Assembly: GCF_000565285.1 (NCBI RefSeq)
Contig: NZ_APVL01000010.1
Span: 1-64,000 of the forward strand
DNA: 64,000 bases
Direction: 5' to 3'
From: Cytobacillus firmus DS1
GTDB lineage: Bacteria > Bacillota > Bacilli > Bacillales > Cytobacillaceae
Shown here piece by piece: positions 8,339 through 17,085 of this stretch. Both the position numbers and the translations under genes were made by a program. The stretch's first letter is position 1. Each line of letters opens with the position of its first letter. The notes under the pieces are model-generated. The model ran no database searches. It was not told the DNA's origin and was given only the letters and a program-made list of their open reading frames with translations.

Positions 8339-8530
8339 ATGAACAGAGATCAAACAAATGGAAATGCCGATCAATTAAAAGGTGAATTAAAAAAGCAATA
8401 CGGTAAACTGACCAATAATGAATCCAAAGAAGCTGAAGGAAATATGGATAAAGTAAAAGGACAGGCACAGGAAAAATGGGGAGATGCAAAGGAAGCACTG
8501 TCAAAGACATTCAATGACCGAAGAGATTAA
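8339..8530 (+). CDS. csbD: CsbD family general stress protein
   Basis: 63 residues, highly charged and soluble, with the family pattern of internal repeats (ADQLKGELKKQYGKLTNNES, then AEGNMDKVKGQAQEKWGDAKE). CsbD-like proteins are abundant under general stress and starvation in Bacilli; their biochemical role is not known. The ATG follows GAGGAGGAG, an excellent ribosome site. The sigma-B-like promoter just upstream agrees with the family's regulation. The gene stands alone between two terminators. Confidence 0.9.
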   Translation: MNRDQTNGNADQLKGELKKQYGKLTNNESKEAEGNMDKVKGQAQEKWGDAKEALSKTFNDRRD

Positions 8531-8536
8531 TTATAA

Positions 8537-8575
8537 AAGTACTCAGCGCGTATTAGCGTTGAGTACTTTATTTTA
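8537..8575. terminator. Bidirectional terminator between csbD and lytE-like gene
   Basis: Arms AAGTACTCA (8537-8545) and TGAGTACTT (8560-8568) with T-rich flanks on both strands. It serves the convergent genes ending at 8530 and 8577. Confidence 0.8.
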
Positions 8576-8576
8576 A

Positions 8577-9572
8577 TTAAAAAGTTGTTTTTGCCCCTAA
8601 ATAACGAGGCTTCCAATAGGAATTGTTCATATCGCTGATCTCGACACCGCGAGAAGAACCGGCATGAATGAACTTGTAATTGCCAAGATAAATTCCGGCA
8701 TGGGATGGGCCGGATTTGTAAGTTTCAAAGAATACTAAATCTCCCACTCTTGGTGATGCAACATGTTTTGTTGCTTCCCAAATGGAAGCTACAGTACGCG
8801 GAATAGAAATTCCTACTTTACCATATACATAGTTCAGGTAGCCGCTGCAGTCGAATCCGGCAGGAGTGCTTCCTGCCCATTCGTAAGGTGAGCCAATATA
8901 TTTCTTTGCTTCAGCAACCAGCTCATTCACCTTCGAAGTCGATTGGGATGCCACCTGCGATTCTGCCGGCTTGCCTGCAGCAGTACCAGATACTTTCAGT
9001 GTGTGGCCGGCATAAATCAAATCAGAAGAAAGGTTGTTCATTGCCTTTAGTTGTGAAACCGATAAGTTATGGCGAGATGCAATACCTGAAAGAGTGTCTC
9101 CTCTTTGGATGGTGTAAAATCCAGTGCCTGCAGGAGCAGAAGGTGCAGTGCCTTGAGCAGAACCTTTAACTCGCAGCTTTTGCCCTGGATATATTGTGTC
9201 ACTGCTGATTCCGTTCAGACTCTTAATTGTACTGACGGAAAGGCCGTGATCTCTTGCAATTCCCCATAAAGTATCGCCTGATTTCACTGTGTAGCTGACT
9301 GCAGTGCTTTGCGGGCTGCTTGTTGAACCGTTATGGCTGTGCGGTGACAGCAGATTCAGGGCTTGTCCTTTATATATTGTCGAACCTGAGATACTATTCC
9401 AAGTCTTTAACTCTTCAATTGAAAGATTGTTAGAGCGTGAGATTCCCCATAATGTGTCACCAGACTGAACGATATATTTATTTTCATGAGCACTTGCTTC
9501 TCCATTGAACGGTGTAATCAAAAAACCAGCTGTCGCAGCCATTGTAAGTAGTTGTTTCTTCAAGTTGTACAC
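8577..9572 (-). CDS. lytE: LysM / NlpC-P60 cell-wall endopeptidase (LytE/CwlS type)
   Basis: 331 residues. Signal peptide over residues 1-28 (cut after GEASA). Three LysM peptidoglycan-binding repeats at about 32-75, 93-136 and 152-195 (each SGDTLWGI or RGDTLSGI), joined by Ser/Thr linkers. C-terminal NlpC/P60 domain 215-330 with catalytic Cys242 (FDCSGY), His291 (SHAGIYLG) and His303 (FIHAG). The enzyme cleaves D-Glu-DAP bonds in stem peptides outside the membrane and acts in wall expansion or cell separation. Size and three-LysM layout match B. subtilis LytE (334 aa); CwlS is the alternative. Monocistronic, with about 270 AT-rich bases upstream. Confidence 0.85.
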   Translation of the reverse strand: MYNLKKQLLTMAATAGFLITPFNGEASAHENKYIVQSGDTLWGISRSNNLSIEELKTWNSISGSTIYKGQALNLLSPHSHNGSTSSPQSTAVSYTVKSGDTLWGIARDHGLSVSTIKSLNGISSDTIYPGQKLRVKGSAQGTAPSAPAGTGFYTIQRGDTLSGIASRHNLSVSQLKAMNNLSSDLIYAGHTLKVSGTAAGKPAESQVASQSTSKVNELVAEAKKYIGSPYEWAGSTPAGFDCSGYLNYVYGKVGISIPRTVASIWEATKHVASPRVGDLVFFETYKSGPSHAGIYLGNYKFIHAGSSRGVEISDMNNSYWKPRYLGAKTTF

Positions 9573-9804
9573 TCCTTAAATTTCTTTGACATCCTAATAT
9601 TAGTAATAATTCTAGTAAAATCCTATCTAAAAATAATGGTGATTCTGGGTTTTTTTATAATAAATTCATGTATTTTCCTTATTCGAGTAATTAATAGACA
9701 TATTTTCCTAATTAATGCACGTTAATATTTCTGTCCCTTGATAAAAACCAGGATGTTTTACATATAAATATTAAAAATTCTAAATTAAAGTATTTCTAGA
9801 CATA

Positions 9805-9832
9805 GTAAAAGGCCAGCTCTCAGGCTGACCTT
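9805..9832 (-). terminator. Rho-independent terminator after the repeat-protein gene
   Basis: Minus-strand arms AAGGTCAGC and GCTGGCCTTTT with one mismatch and a TTTTAC tail, 14 bases beyond the stop at 9846. Confidence 0.7.
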
Positions 9833-9845
9833 CTAAACACCTTAT

Positions 9846-12230
9846 TTATTCACAGTCTGCTATAAAAGATTGCGGAGTTGCCTGCGCACGCCACGGCACG
9901 ATGGTTTCAAACTGCGTCGCAGTTCCGTCAGTTGCAAGAATTTCCCACTCAGCCACTTTAGTTACCGGATCAAGTGTCACCGTTATGGTAACTTCAAAGT
10001 CTCTGAATGGCCCATTGTTTACTCTTCCGCGGATGGTGCCTACCACGGTTGCCCTTCTAAAATTATCTCCACAACTGATGAACCGTCTTCTTCCCTGGGT
10101 AAAGTTATATACATCCCCATTGCTGGCGTTAAATATAAAGTTGAAATTATCATTTGCTGGATTACATCCTCCGCTCTGGCTAGCTCCGCATTCAAGCACG
10201 TTAATATTCATTTGTCCTATTAAATCTTCCTGAACACCAAAACGGGTAACCCGAATCCTAGCACCCGGCTGGGCACCGCCTTGAGTGTTAAGATTAAATT
10301 TACAAGGGCAATCATGATGAGGACAATTCACATTAATTATTCTTGAAGCAGAATGGAATTCCTGGCCGGCTACTTCAGCTCGTGCTCTGATTGTTCTTGT
10401 GCCTGTCGCTCCTTGTGCCGGAAGGATACGGGAACTGAAACTTCCATCCGGCCCGGTAATCGCAGGATTCTCAATAAAGAATACATCCTGAGCTCCAGAG
10501 ATAATATCGATAAATACCGCAAAGTTAGGAAGACCTTCTCCTTCACAAGTTAGGCGGCCTGTAAGCAGTGCGCCGTCACATCCTATTACACCTCCTGGGA
10601 CATTCAACGTTAAGAGAGGATTCTCACACTCGATACATCCTGCTCTGACCCTATTGGTGTTTGATATGATATCTCCATTAACTTCAGCTGTAGCTGTGTA
10701 TTCCAATCCTTCTGTCTGCGGAGTCGGAAAACGCACTCTAACTGTGCTGGAGAAAACTCCGTTTGCATCTGTTACAGGATTCTCATCATCAAATATTAAA
10801 GGACTGCCTGCCGGTGTAGATAAAGTAACTGTAATACCAGGCTGTGGCTCGTTTTGTCCGCAAAGAACCCTGCCTGTGATTAATGCTTCACAGCTGATCG
10901 GCCCCGGGTTATTAAGCTCTATCCGGCAGCCTGGACAATCAACGGATACAATACGGGTTGGAGATTCAATAGGGATTCCTCCAACCGTAGTAAAGGCTGT
11001 AACAGTCACATTGCCTGCTGCTCCAAAACCAGGTGTTATTCGTGTAGAATAGAATCCTCCAGCATCTGTTACATCCGGTAAAACGAATACAGGGCCCGCA
11101 GCCGATTCCACCCTAAAGGATACAGTCACATTCTCAATGCCTTCTCCATCACAAGTGACTCTTCCAGTAATAGGTGCTCCATTACAAGTGACTGTACCAG
11201 CAGGTGTGAGTATGGTCAATAAAGGATTTCTGCATTCCACACATCCAGCCCTCGTAAACTCTGTATCCTCAACAAACCTGCCATTCACTATTGCTGATGC
11301 ATTAATTTCTACATCCTGTATCTCTGTCCCTCTCTGAATGGTTACAGAAGTTTCAAAGATGCCATCCACATCGGTTCTGGGATTGTCATCAGCGAACCGC
11401 AGTATAGAAGATCCTCTTAAATTAACAATCGTGTAGGGAACAGGTAAATCATTACAAGTAACGCGCCCTCTTATTAGCCCGGAACAGCTGATTTGGCCAG
11501 GATTAAAGAGATCAATAACAGGATTGACACAGGTATGGCAATTCAGATCCACCGATTGAGGGTTTGTTTCGACTGTCGTTCCTCCAACCGTAGCTCTTGC
11601 GCTAATGGTTACCGTTTCGGTTATTCCAAAAACCGGTGCAAAATCAATCGAGTATTCACCATTGGCATTTGTTGTTGTAGGATTTTCCTCGAGAATAATG
11701 CTTCTCGGATCTGATACAATAAAAGAAACCGACGCATTCGGAACGGGCACGTTATCGCACGTAACCACTCCTGTTAATTGCCCGCCGGCACAGCCAACAA
11801 CCCATTGAGGAGTAATAAGTGTTATCCGAGGATTTCTGCATGCCACACAGCCGGCACTGGTGGTTAATGAATTTGATACTTCAATTTCATTAACAGTTGC
11901 TGAAGCAGTTATTATTACGCCTTGTTGTATTGGAGTGTTTATTGGTACAGTTACGGTGGTTGAAAATTTTCCTCTTTCATCTGTTACAGGGGTATCATCC
12001 TCGAAAATTACGCCGGCAAAAGAGCTGGTAAGCTGAACAGTCACACCTGAGACTGGTACCAAGTCACAAATGACTCTTCCTGTAATGGTGCCTTCACAGC
12101 TGATAGGGCCTGGATTATCAAGTATTAACCTGGGATTTATACATAAACTCGGAGGGAATAAACCTTGACAGCCATTTGGGGGCCGCTGTATCCGGCAAAC
12201 AATTTCCCCTTTTTTTCTCCTTCCTTTCAC
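9846..12230 (-). CDS. Cys-rich repeat protein with six alternating Ig-like domains, putative spore-surface or appendage component
   Basis: The start is set at the GTG at 12230, five bases after GAGGTGA; the GTG at 12239 lies inside that site. 794 residues, no signal peptide or wall anchor. Six ~100-residue repeats lie at about 30-130, 131-233, 234-332, 333-434, 435-534 and 535-640. Each has four Cys, and neighbours are joined by CxxC (e.g. GCVACRNP, NCHTCVNP). Repeats 1, 3, 5 (NPGxISCxxxIxGRVxC) differ from repeats 2, 4, 6 (VxCxGxxLTGxxTC), so the true unit is a two-domain pair present three times. A unique ~150-residue Cys-containing domain ends the protein. The repeats resemble bacterial Ig-like/CNA-B folds. 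Intracellular synthesis, cross-linkable Cys and a sigma-K-like -10 suggest a spore-surface fibre; this is inference. Confidence 0.65.
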   Translation of the reverse strand: MKGRRKKGEIVCRIQRPPNGCQGLFPPSLCINPRLILDNPGPISCEGTITGRVICDLVPVSGVTVQLTSSFAGVIFEDDTPVTDERGKFSTTVTVPINTPIQQGVIITASATVNEIEVSNSLTTSAGCVACRNPRITLITPQWVVGCAGGQLTGVVTCDNVPVPNASVSFIVSDPRSIILEENPTTTNANGEYSIDFAPVFGITETVTISARATVGGTTVETNPQSVDLNCHTCVNPVIDLFNPGQISCSGLIRGRVTCNDLPVPYTIVNLRGSSILRFADDNPRTDVDGIFETSVTIQRGTEIQDVEINASAIVNGRFVEDTEFTRAGCVECRNPLLTILTPAGTVTCNGAPITGRVTCDGEGIENVTVSFRVESAAGPVFVLPDVTDAGGFYSTRITPGFGAAGNVTVTAFTTVGGIPIESPTRIVSVDCPGCRIELNNPGPISCEALITGRVLCGQNEPQPGITVTLSTPAGSPLIFDDENPVTDANGVFSSTVRVRFPTPQTEGLEYTATAEVNGDIISNTNRVRAGCIECENPLLTLNVPGGVIGCDGALLTGRLTCEGEGLPNFAVFIDIISGAQDVFFIENPAITGPDGSFSSRILPAQGATGTRTIRARAEVAGQEFHSASRIINVNCPHHDCPCKFNLNTQGGAQPGARIRVTRFGVQEDLIGQMNINVLECGASQSGGCNPANDNFNFIFNASNGDVYNFTQGRRRFISCGDNFRRATVVGTIRGRVNNGPFRDFEVTITVTLDPVTKVAEWEILATDGTATQFETIVPWRAQATPQSFIADCE

Positions 12231-12261
12231 ATCGTTCACCTCATTATAGTTAAGTCCCTAC

Positions 12262-12270
12262 TAATGTATG
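12262..12270 (-). promoter_or_regulatory. Possible sigma-K -10 element
   Basis: Minus-strand CATACATTA fits CATANNNTA, 32 bases before the GTG of the repeat protein. No good AC-type -35 is visible at 15-17 bases, so support is weak on its own. Confidence 0.3.
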
Positions 12271-12340
12271 GGATTACCATTAAACCGAGCCGGCAATTAC
12301 CTAGCATTTAGATAATTTCCATAGATATTGTCACAGTAAA

Positions 12341-12374
12341 AAAGCACCAGGGGATTAATCCGAGTGCTCTTTTT
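12341..12374 (-). terminator. Terminator after selB
   Basis: Minus-strand stem built on AGAGCACT and GGTGCTTTTTT around a GGATTAATCC palindrome, ending in a T run, just past the selB stop. Confidence 0.65.
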
Positions 12375-12379
12375 ATGAA

Positions 12380-14257
12380 TTACATCCATATTCTCTTATT
12401 TTCTGCTCTCCGTGTAATACCCAAAGAATCAAGCTTTTCAAGAAAAGGAATCATATATTTTCTGGAAAGACCTAATACTTCCTTTGCATATCCCACTTCA
12501 AATTCAGCATCTGTGCTCTTTTTCAGTTCTTCTACCGCTTCTCTAAAATGATCACCATGCCAATAGTTTTGTGCATCCAGCGGTATGACGATTTCCTGGT
12601 CTTCTAAATATCGTTTTAGATCGCCTTTGAGATTCTCAGGAATCCCTGCAGAAGCATAATATTCATCAAATGGCTTTACTCCATAGCCATCTTTTTTTAA
12701 TTCAGCAAGAAGATTGTCCGTACGTTTTTGCCAGTTTTTCGGTACATGAGGATGAAAACCTTTATTCTGCAAAAACTGTCCTTTTCGCTGGAATGCATTT
12801 TTTTCAATACCTGAATTTAAGACAAATTCAACCAGCATTTTAGGATATTTATTCTGGAGTGCCTGTAGCAATTCTGCTTTATTGACCCCTTGCTTCATTG
12901 GATTTTCCAGATGGAACTCATTCAGGCGGTCAGCTATTTCTTCCTCTATTGCCTCTTGGATGGCTACTATAGTGAATTCCTTGCTGCTGATGCTCAGGAA
13001 ATCTTTTTCTTCAAGTATTTCTTTAACTGAGCATTCATCCAGTGAAGTCTTTGCTGTAATCTCTGAAAGCGAAAGGATCTTATCTTCGGACAACGCCGCT
13101 TTTATGCGATCTTTCGGTGTCCCTTCTTTTTTCCTGCTTAAATTCTCAATGGTTTTTTGCCCAAACCGGTATTTTTCCCCGTTGGGATCTATCACCCAGC
13201 CTCCTCCGATGGTCTCCTGGGGACTAGGCCGTCTTAAAATGAACCGGTCTCCCCTTTTGGCGACCACATCTTCTTCTAAACGCAGCTGGCAGAGAATATC
13301 TCCTTCTGAATTGGATAATTCATTTCGGTCAAAAAAGACGATTTTGCCCATAACCTCAGCTGTACCGATATGGCATTTAATCGGCATTCTCTGCTTCACG
13401 ATATGTTCTAAATCTCCAACCATTCTAACAGCTACATCAATGGTATTCGTAACGCTGAAATGCTCAGACGATACAAGGACCTCGCCCCGCCCTATATCCT
13501 CCTTCGAAACACCTGAAAGGTTAATGGCTGCCCTTTGCCCTGCAAATGCCGTTTTTGCAGACTGATGATGGACCTGCAGCTGGCGTGCCCTGGTCTCGAT
13601 GCCATTAGGCATGATTTTCAGAAGCTGCCCTTCTTCGACTTTTCCTTCATAAACAGTCCCTCTGACTACAGTTCCCTGCCCTTTCACTGTGAATACCTGA
13701 TCAATGGGCAGACGGAAAGCACCTTTTGCATCCCGTGTATCCTGTTCTTTCAGCGTGTGGATAATCAACTGCTTTAACTCTTCAATCCCTTTGCCTGACA
13801 GGCTATCTGTTAAAATAAATGGAACATTTTCAAAAACAGTTCCTTTCAGTTCCTCAAGAATTTCTTCTTTTACAAGATCGGTGAACTCTTCGTCGACACG
13901 ATCAATTTTTGTAATAGCGACAATGCCATTTCGGATCCCCAGAAAATCGAGAATTTCCAGATGCTCTCTTGTTTGCGGCATTACTCCTTCATCTGCTGCC
14001 ACAGCCAGGATGACTAAGTCTATCCCGGCAACTCCGGCAATCATCTGCCTGATAAAGCGTTCATGACCTGGTACGTCTACCACTGATATTTGAATTTCCT
14101 CATCTTCATGTAAAGGTGCAAATCCCAGTTCTATGGATATCTGTCGTTCTTTTTCTTCTTTAAGCCTATCTGTATCCACATTTGTTAATGCTTTTGTCAA
14201 TGTAGTTTTTCCATGATCGATATGGCCGGCCATACCGATTGTAAAGTATCTTTTCAT
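12380..14257 (-). CDS. selB: Selenocysteine-specific translation elongation factor SelB
   Basis: The start is the ATG at 14257, eight bases after AGGTGG; upstream in-frame GTG and TTG are less likely. 625 residues. An EF-Tu-like GTPase domain has G1 GHIDHGKTTL, G3 DVPGHE and G4 TKID. It is followed by beta-barrel domains II-III and a C-terminal tandem winged-helix region (about 380-625, ending SLGITRRAENKRIWM) that in the family binds the SECIS RNA hairpin. SelB delivers Sec-tRNA to in-frame UGA codons in the cytoplasm. selA, selD and tRNA-Sec are not in this window and no in-frame-UGA gene was noticed. The usual selA neighbour is absent; coaW lies upstream. Confidence 0.92.
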   Translation of the reverse strand: MKRYFTIGMAGHIDHGKTTLTKALTNVDTDRLKEEKERQISIELGFAPLHEDEEIQISVVDVPGHERFIRQMIAGVAGIDLVILAVAADEGVMPQTREHLEILDFLGIRNGIVAITKIDRVDEEFTDLVKEEILEELKGTVFENVPFILTDSLSGKGIEELKQLIIHTLKEQDTRDAKGAFRLPIDQVFTVKGQGTVVRGTVYEGKVEEGQLLKIMPNGIETRARQLQVHHQSAKTAFAGQRAAINLSGVSKEDIGRGEVLVSSEHFSVTNTIDVAVRMVGDLEHIVKQRMPIKCHIGTAEVMGKIVFFDRNELSNSEGDILCQLRLEEDVVAKRGDRFILRRPSPQETIGGGWVIDPNGEKYRFGQKTIENLSRKKEGTPKDRIKAALSEDKILSLSEITAKTSLDECSVKEILEEKDFLSISSKEFTIVAIQEAIEEEIADRLNEFHLENPMKQGVNKAELLQALQNKYPKMLVEFVLNSGIEKNAFQRKGQFLQNKGFHPHVPKNWQKRTDNLLAELKKDGYGVKPFDEYYASAGIPENLKGDLKRYLEDQEIVIPLDAQNYWHGDHFREAVEELKKSTDAEFEVGYAKEVLGLSRKYMIPFLEKLDSLGITRRAENKRIWM

Positions 14258-14334
14258 CAAATCTGCCACCTGCTTCTTTTGCGTTCTTTTTCAACTGTAT
14301 CCCGAAAAAAAGAATCTTTCAATCATCTGGTTTT

Positions 14335-15138
14335 TTATAAGGACAGCAGCGCACCTAATGCTCCACAATAAGCCCCGTTTTGAATAAAGACAGGGTTTTT
14401 GCCAATCATGGCGGTATACTTCTGTAAAAGATGCTTTAACGGGGCATTATGCAGAAGCGTGCTTCCTATATAAATTATATCGTCAATTTGATGACGAACT
14501 GCTGCCTGAGTACTTAGGAGTACAATCGTTTCCGCGATCATGTTAGTTAAACTGGCAGCTTTGTCTTCCCTGCTTACCTGATCATCATTTATTTTCCCAA
14601 AATTACTGGCAGTCAGGCTACCATCTATTGGCGGATCGGATGGTGAATAAATATCCTTGACCATTATATCTGCATTCTCTGCTTTTCCGCTGCCAGCCAG
14701 CGAAACGAGGCTGGAAAAATCCTTTTCACCAGTCAGCAATCTTCCCAATCCCATCAATGTGCCCCCGCCGATGCCGCTTCCCGAAACCCTTGAGATTTTC
14801 CCGCCGCTGTTAAGGCAAATCGATGTCCCTGTGCCTATATTAATTAAGAGAAAATTCCCATAGGATAATCCTTCTTGTTTCAGCAAATAGGATGCACCTA
14901 TACCGGAAGACTCAAATTCAGGAACAATCAGGGCATTTTGAAAAAACTCTTTTTTAAGGTATTCAGACTTTCCGCCTGTCAATACAATTGGCGCATCAGC
15001 CGCAGTCATCTTCAGCCAATTCATAGAACTTTGAAGCTCATCAAATGGATACCTTTTGTAATGTATTTGATCTTGTTCTTCAAATGCCATCTTCAGCAGA
15101 GAACCCCCAGCATCAATACCTATTTTTGCAGATTTCAT
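14335..15138 (-). CDS. coaW: Type II pantothenate kinase
   Basis: 267 residues. N-terminal phosphate-binding IGIDAGGSLLKMAF, NIGTGTSICL and a GSGIGGGTLMGLGRLL glycine-rich loop are diagnostic of the ASKHA-fold type II pantothenate kinases of Bacilli and staphylococci. It phosphorylates pantothenate with ATP, the first step of coenzyme A synthesis. Type II enzymes are typically insensitive to CoA feedback. Its ATG overlaps the stop of the upstream membrane-protein gene (ATGA), so the two are translationally coupled. The neighbours have no obvious CoA link. Confidence 0.9.
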   Translation of the reverse strand: MKSAKIGIDAGGSLLKMAFEEQDQIHYKRYPFDELQSSMNWLKMTAADAPIVLTGGKSEYLKKEFFQNALIVPEFESSGIGASYLLKQEGLSYGNFLLINIGTGTSICLNSGGKISRVSGSGIGGGTLMGLGRLLTGEKDFSSLVSLAGSGKAENADIMVKDIYSPSDPPIDGSLTASNFGKINDDQVSREDKAASLTNMIAETIVLLSTQAAVRHQIDDIIYIGSTLLHNAPLKHLLQKYTAMIGKNPVFIQNGAYCGALGALLSL

Positions 15139-15866
15139 GCAGATTCCGCCTTTCCAGCTTTATTTTTGCCAATCATTTTGAATGGAAGCAGCAGTAATGA
15201 AAACAGGAATAATGCAGCTATTTCCAGTGTTATGATGTAATAAGGATAAGGTCCGAAGTAATCTAATAATGAATTATTCTCAGGCTTACGGGACAGGAAC
15301 ATATAGTTCCCGCCTGTTAGCTTGTTTGCAAAAAATGCCGCAGCTGCGCAGAGATTCAGGAAGATAAAAGATTGGAACAGACCCTTTCCTGTTGGCCTGA
15401 ATTGATGAACAAACACGAAATAAAGGCAAGTCCAAACAATTAGATTATGAGTAATAAAAAATTGAAAATACCGAAAATGGGGAAAGCCTAAAAACAGCTC
15501 AGGAGTCAGAATGGCCATTATGGCCCCCGTGACGCCTATGTAGTAGACAATCTGGAAGACAGCCTTAGATTTCGATGCCAATAATAACAAGCAAAGAATT
15601 AAGCTTATGGAGCAAAGCTGAAGCGGCAGAGTGAAGGAGATATCCCATTTTCCCCCATGATAAAGCCAAAGATGATAAAGCAGTTCCAATATAAAAAGCA
15701 GGAGAAACATATAAAGCCTAAATTTTCTATCGTGCCGATACAGCCCTTTTCTGAATATGAATAAAAGCGCGGATACTGCTGCAAATAACACAATCATGAC
15801 AATATGAGATGCAGAAAAAAACACAAAAGGGAAAGCGCTATAATCTTGAGAAAATACTCCCGGCAA
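15135..15866 (-). CDS. YwaF/TIGR02206 family integral membrane protein
   Basis: About 243 residues from a TTG at 15866 that follows AGGAGGGAG at usable spacing; an in-frame TTG at 15908 lacks a ribosome site and adds an unlikely polar N-terminus. About seven transmembrane segments with the family hallmarks LPLQLCSISLIL, GAIMAILTPELFLGFPHFRYFQFFITH and a C-terminal YFGPYPYYIITLE. Function is unknown across the family (B. subtilis YwaF). It precedes coaW with a 4-base overlap. Confidence 0.8.
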   Translation of the reverse strand: MPGVFSQDYSAFPFVFFSASHIVMIVLFAAVSALLFIFRKGLYRHDRKFRLYMFLLLFILELLYHLWLYHGGKWDISFTLPLQLCSISLILCLLLLASKSKAVFQIVYYIGVTGAIMAILTPELFLGFPHFRYFQFFITHNLIVWTCLYFVFVHQFRPTGKGLFQSFIFLNLCAAAAFFANKLTGGNYMFLSRKPENNSLLDYFGPYPYYIITLEIAALFLFSLLLLPFKMIGKNKAGKAESA

Positions 15867-15932
15867 ACTACCATCTCCCTCCTGCACTGGAGACAGCTCT
15901 CCAGGCAAGGAAAGAACTAGACTCCGATTGTA

Positions 15933-16307
15933 TTATTTATTAAACCAAAGGGGATCATCATTTTCAGCTTCCCCATTATAATTTATCAAAACCTCTTCAC
16001 CTGCTTTAATATCTTTATAGGCGAAAAAATCAAACGTATGGTTGTCAAAGTTAATATCATATACTGCATTTGGCTGGTAGGAATGATTAAAAAGCATTCC
16101 ATAGCCTAATAAAAGGGCACTGTGATTTTTCCCGTATTCAAATGCATAGTCTGCCAGAGCCGTTTTTTCAATATGCTGATGCTCATTGTTTGGATAAGGG
16201 AGAACCGGTGCCTCATGAATCAGTTCACCCTTCTTGATATCACGAGTAGCAAAGACTCCTCTGTTATGTTCGCCATCGCTTACTGCTGATGTCTTAATTT
16301 CGATCAT
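15933..16307 (-). CDS. SET domain protein (putative lysine methyltransferase)
   Basis: 124 residues comprising a minimal SET fold: GVFATRDIKKGELIHEAPV at the N-terminus, the NHSYQPNA core (NHS motif that binds SAM), and FAYKDIKAGEEVLINYNGE with the C-terminal catalytic Tyr region. SET enzymes transfer methyl groups from SAM to protein lysines. Stand-alone bacterial examples are known but their targets here are unknown. It lies between the YwaF-like gene (66 bases downstream) and the Dph6-like gene (35 bases upstream), all on the minus strand, so co-transcription is likely. Confidence 0.82.
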   Translation of the reverse strand: MIEIKTSAVSDGEHNRGVFATRDIKKGELIHEAPVLPYPNNEHQHIEKTALADYAFEYGKNHSALLLGYGMLFNHSYQPNAVYDINFDNHTFDFFAYKDIKAGEEVLINYNGEAENDDPLWFNK

Positions 16308-16342
16308 TTCAATACCTGCACATTCCCGTCAATGACGTTTTT

Positions 16343-17020
16343 TTATTTTTCAGCGAGATTAAACTCACCAAATTCCAATTTCTTTGTGGTCTCAAGCTGA
16401 ATCACTTCAGGAGAGTTCAGCTGTATCCTATTAGAAAATAACGGACCGTCATACACAAATGTATGATATTCACCTGATTCACCCATCGGACAAACTGGCT
16501 CATTTTCAATTTTGCTTACAAAGTCATAATTAAGTTCTATGCCCAGCCAGGAATTGTCTAATACATCTTCCCGAACCCGTATGACTTTGGCTTTATAGCC
16601 TGATTCCACAAAAACCTTTAAAGCCTTAAGACTATCTTTCTCCTCCATCCATAGAGGGTATACCGCATCCAATCCTGCTTCAGCTGCTGTTTTTTCTCCC
16701 CATTCACGGTGTCCATCCAAGTATAGATCCCCATATGCAATGCCTGTAATCCCATATTGATCTTTTATTTTTCTTAAATCACTCACAAAACGTTCCGTGT
16801 AATCTTCATAGGTACAATAAATAAACTCTGCAGGAATGGATAAGCTTTTAGCCTGAAGCTGGATTAATTCCTTTTTTTCCCCATGCCCAAAGGTTCTGCC
16901 CATTTCCTGCGGAACCGTTGTCAGAAGGCACGAAACCTCGTACCCCTGTTTTACCAGCACATCCAGAGCCAGACAGCTGTCTTTGCCGCCGCTCCATGAT
17001 AAAACGACTTTCTTCCTCAA
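16343..17020 (-). CDS. Dph6-like (diphthine-ammonia ligase family) PP-loop ATPase
   Basis: 225 residues from a TTG at 17020. Starts with the PP-loop VVLSWSGGKDSCLALDVL (SGGKDS binds the ATP pyrophosphate) and continues with the family block TTVPQEMGRTFGHG and GITGIAYGDLYLDGHREW. Eukaryal and archaeal members amidate diphthine on EF2. Bacteria lack diphthamide, so the bacterial substrate is unknown; an adenylating amidation or thiolation is the reasonable expectation. First gene of a probable unit running through the SET, YwaF and coaW genes toward selB. Confidence 0.82.
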   Translation of the reverse strand: MRKKVVLSWSGGKDSCLALDVLVKQGYEVSCLLTTVPQEMGRTFGHGEKKELIQLQAKSLSIPAEFIYCTYEDYTERFVSDLRKIKDQYGITGIAYGDLYLDGHREWGEKTAAEAGLDAVYPLWMEEKDSLKALKVFVESGYKAKVIRVREDVLDNSWLGIELNYDFVSKIENEPVCPMGESGEYHTFVYDGPLFSNRIQLNSPEVIQLETTKKLEFGEFNLAEK

Positions 17021-17046
17021 CAGTCATCACCAACTTTAATAGTATG

Positions 17047-17077
17047 GGAAAAAGGATAGAAGGTCTATCCTTTTTCC
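17047..17077 (-). terminator. Terminator after sbcDC
   Basis: A perfect 14-bp inverted repeat (arms GGAAAAAGGATAGA and TCTATCCTTTTTCC, 3-base loop) directly follows the sbcC stop and separates sbcDC from the Dph6-like unit. Confidence 0.8.
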
Positions 17078-17085
17078 TCTGAATC

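Noticed and set aside
9846..12230. CRISPR-like periodicity
   Set aside because: The ~300-base period is the coding repeat of Ig-like domains; there are no short identical repeats with unique spacers.
12380..17020. tRNA-Sec or an in-frame-UGA selenoprotein gene near selB
   Set aside because: The short intergenic spaces here are too small for a tRNA-Sec and all genes end at ordinary stops without homologous sequence continuing beyond a TGA.
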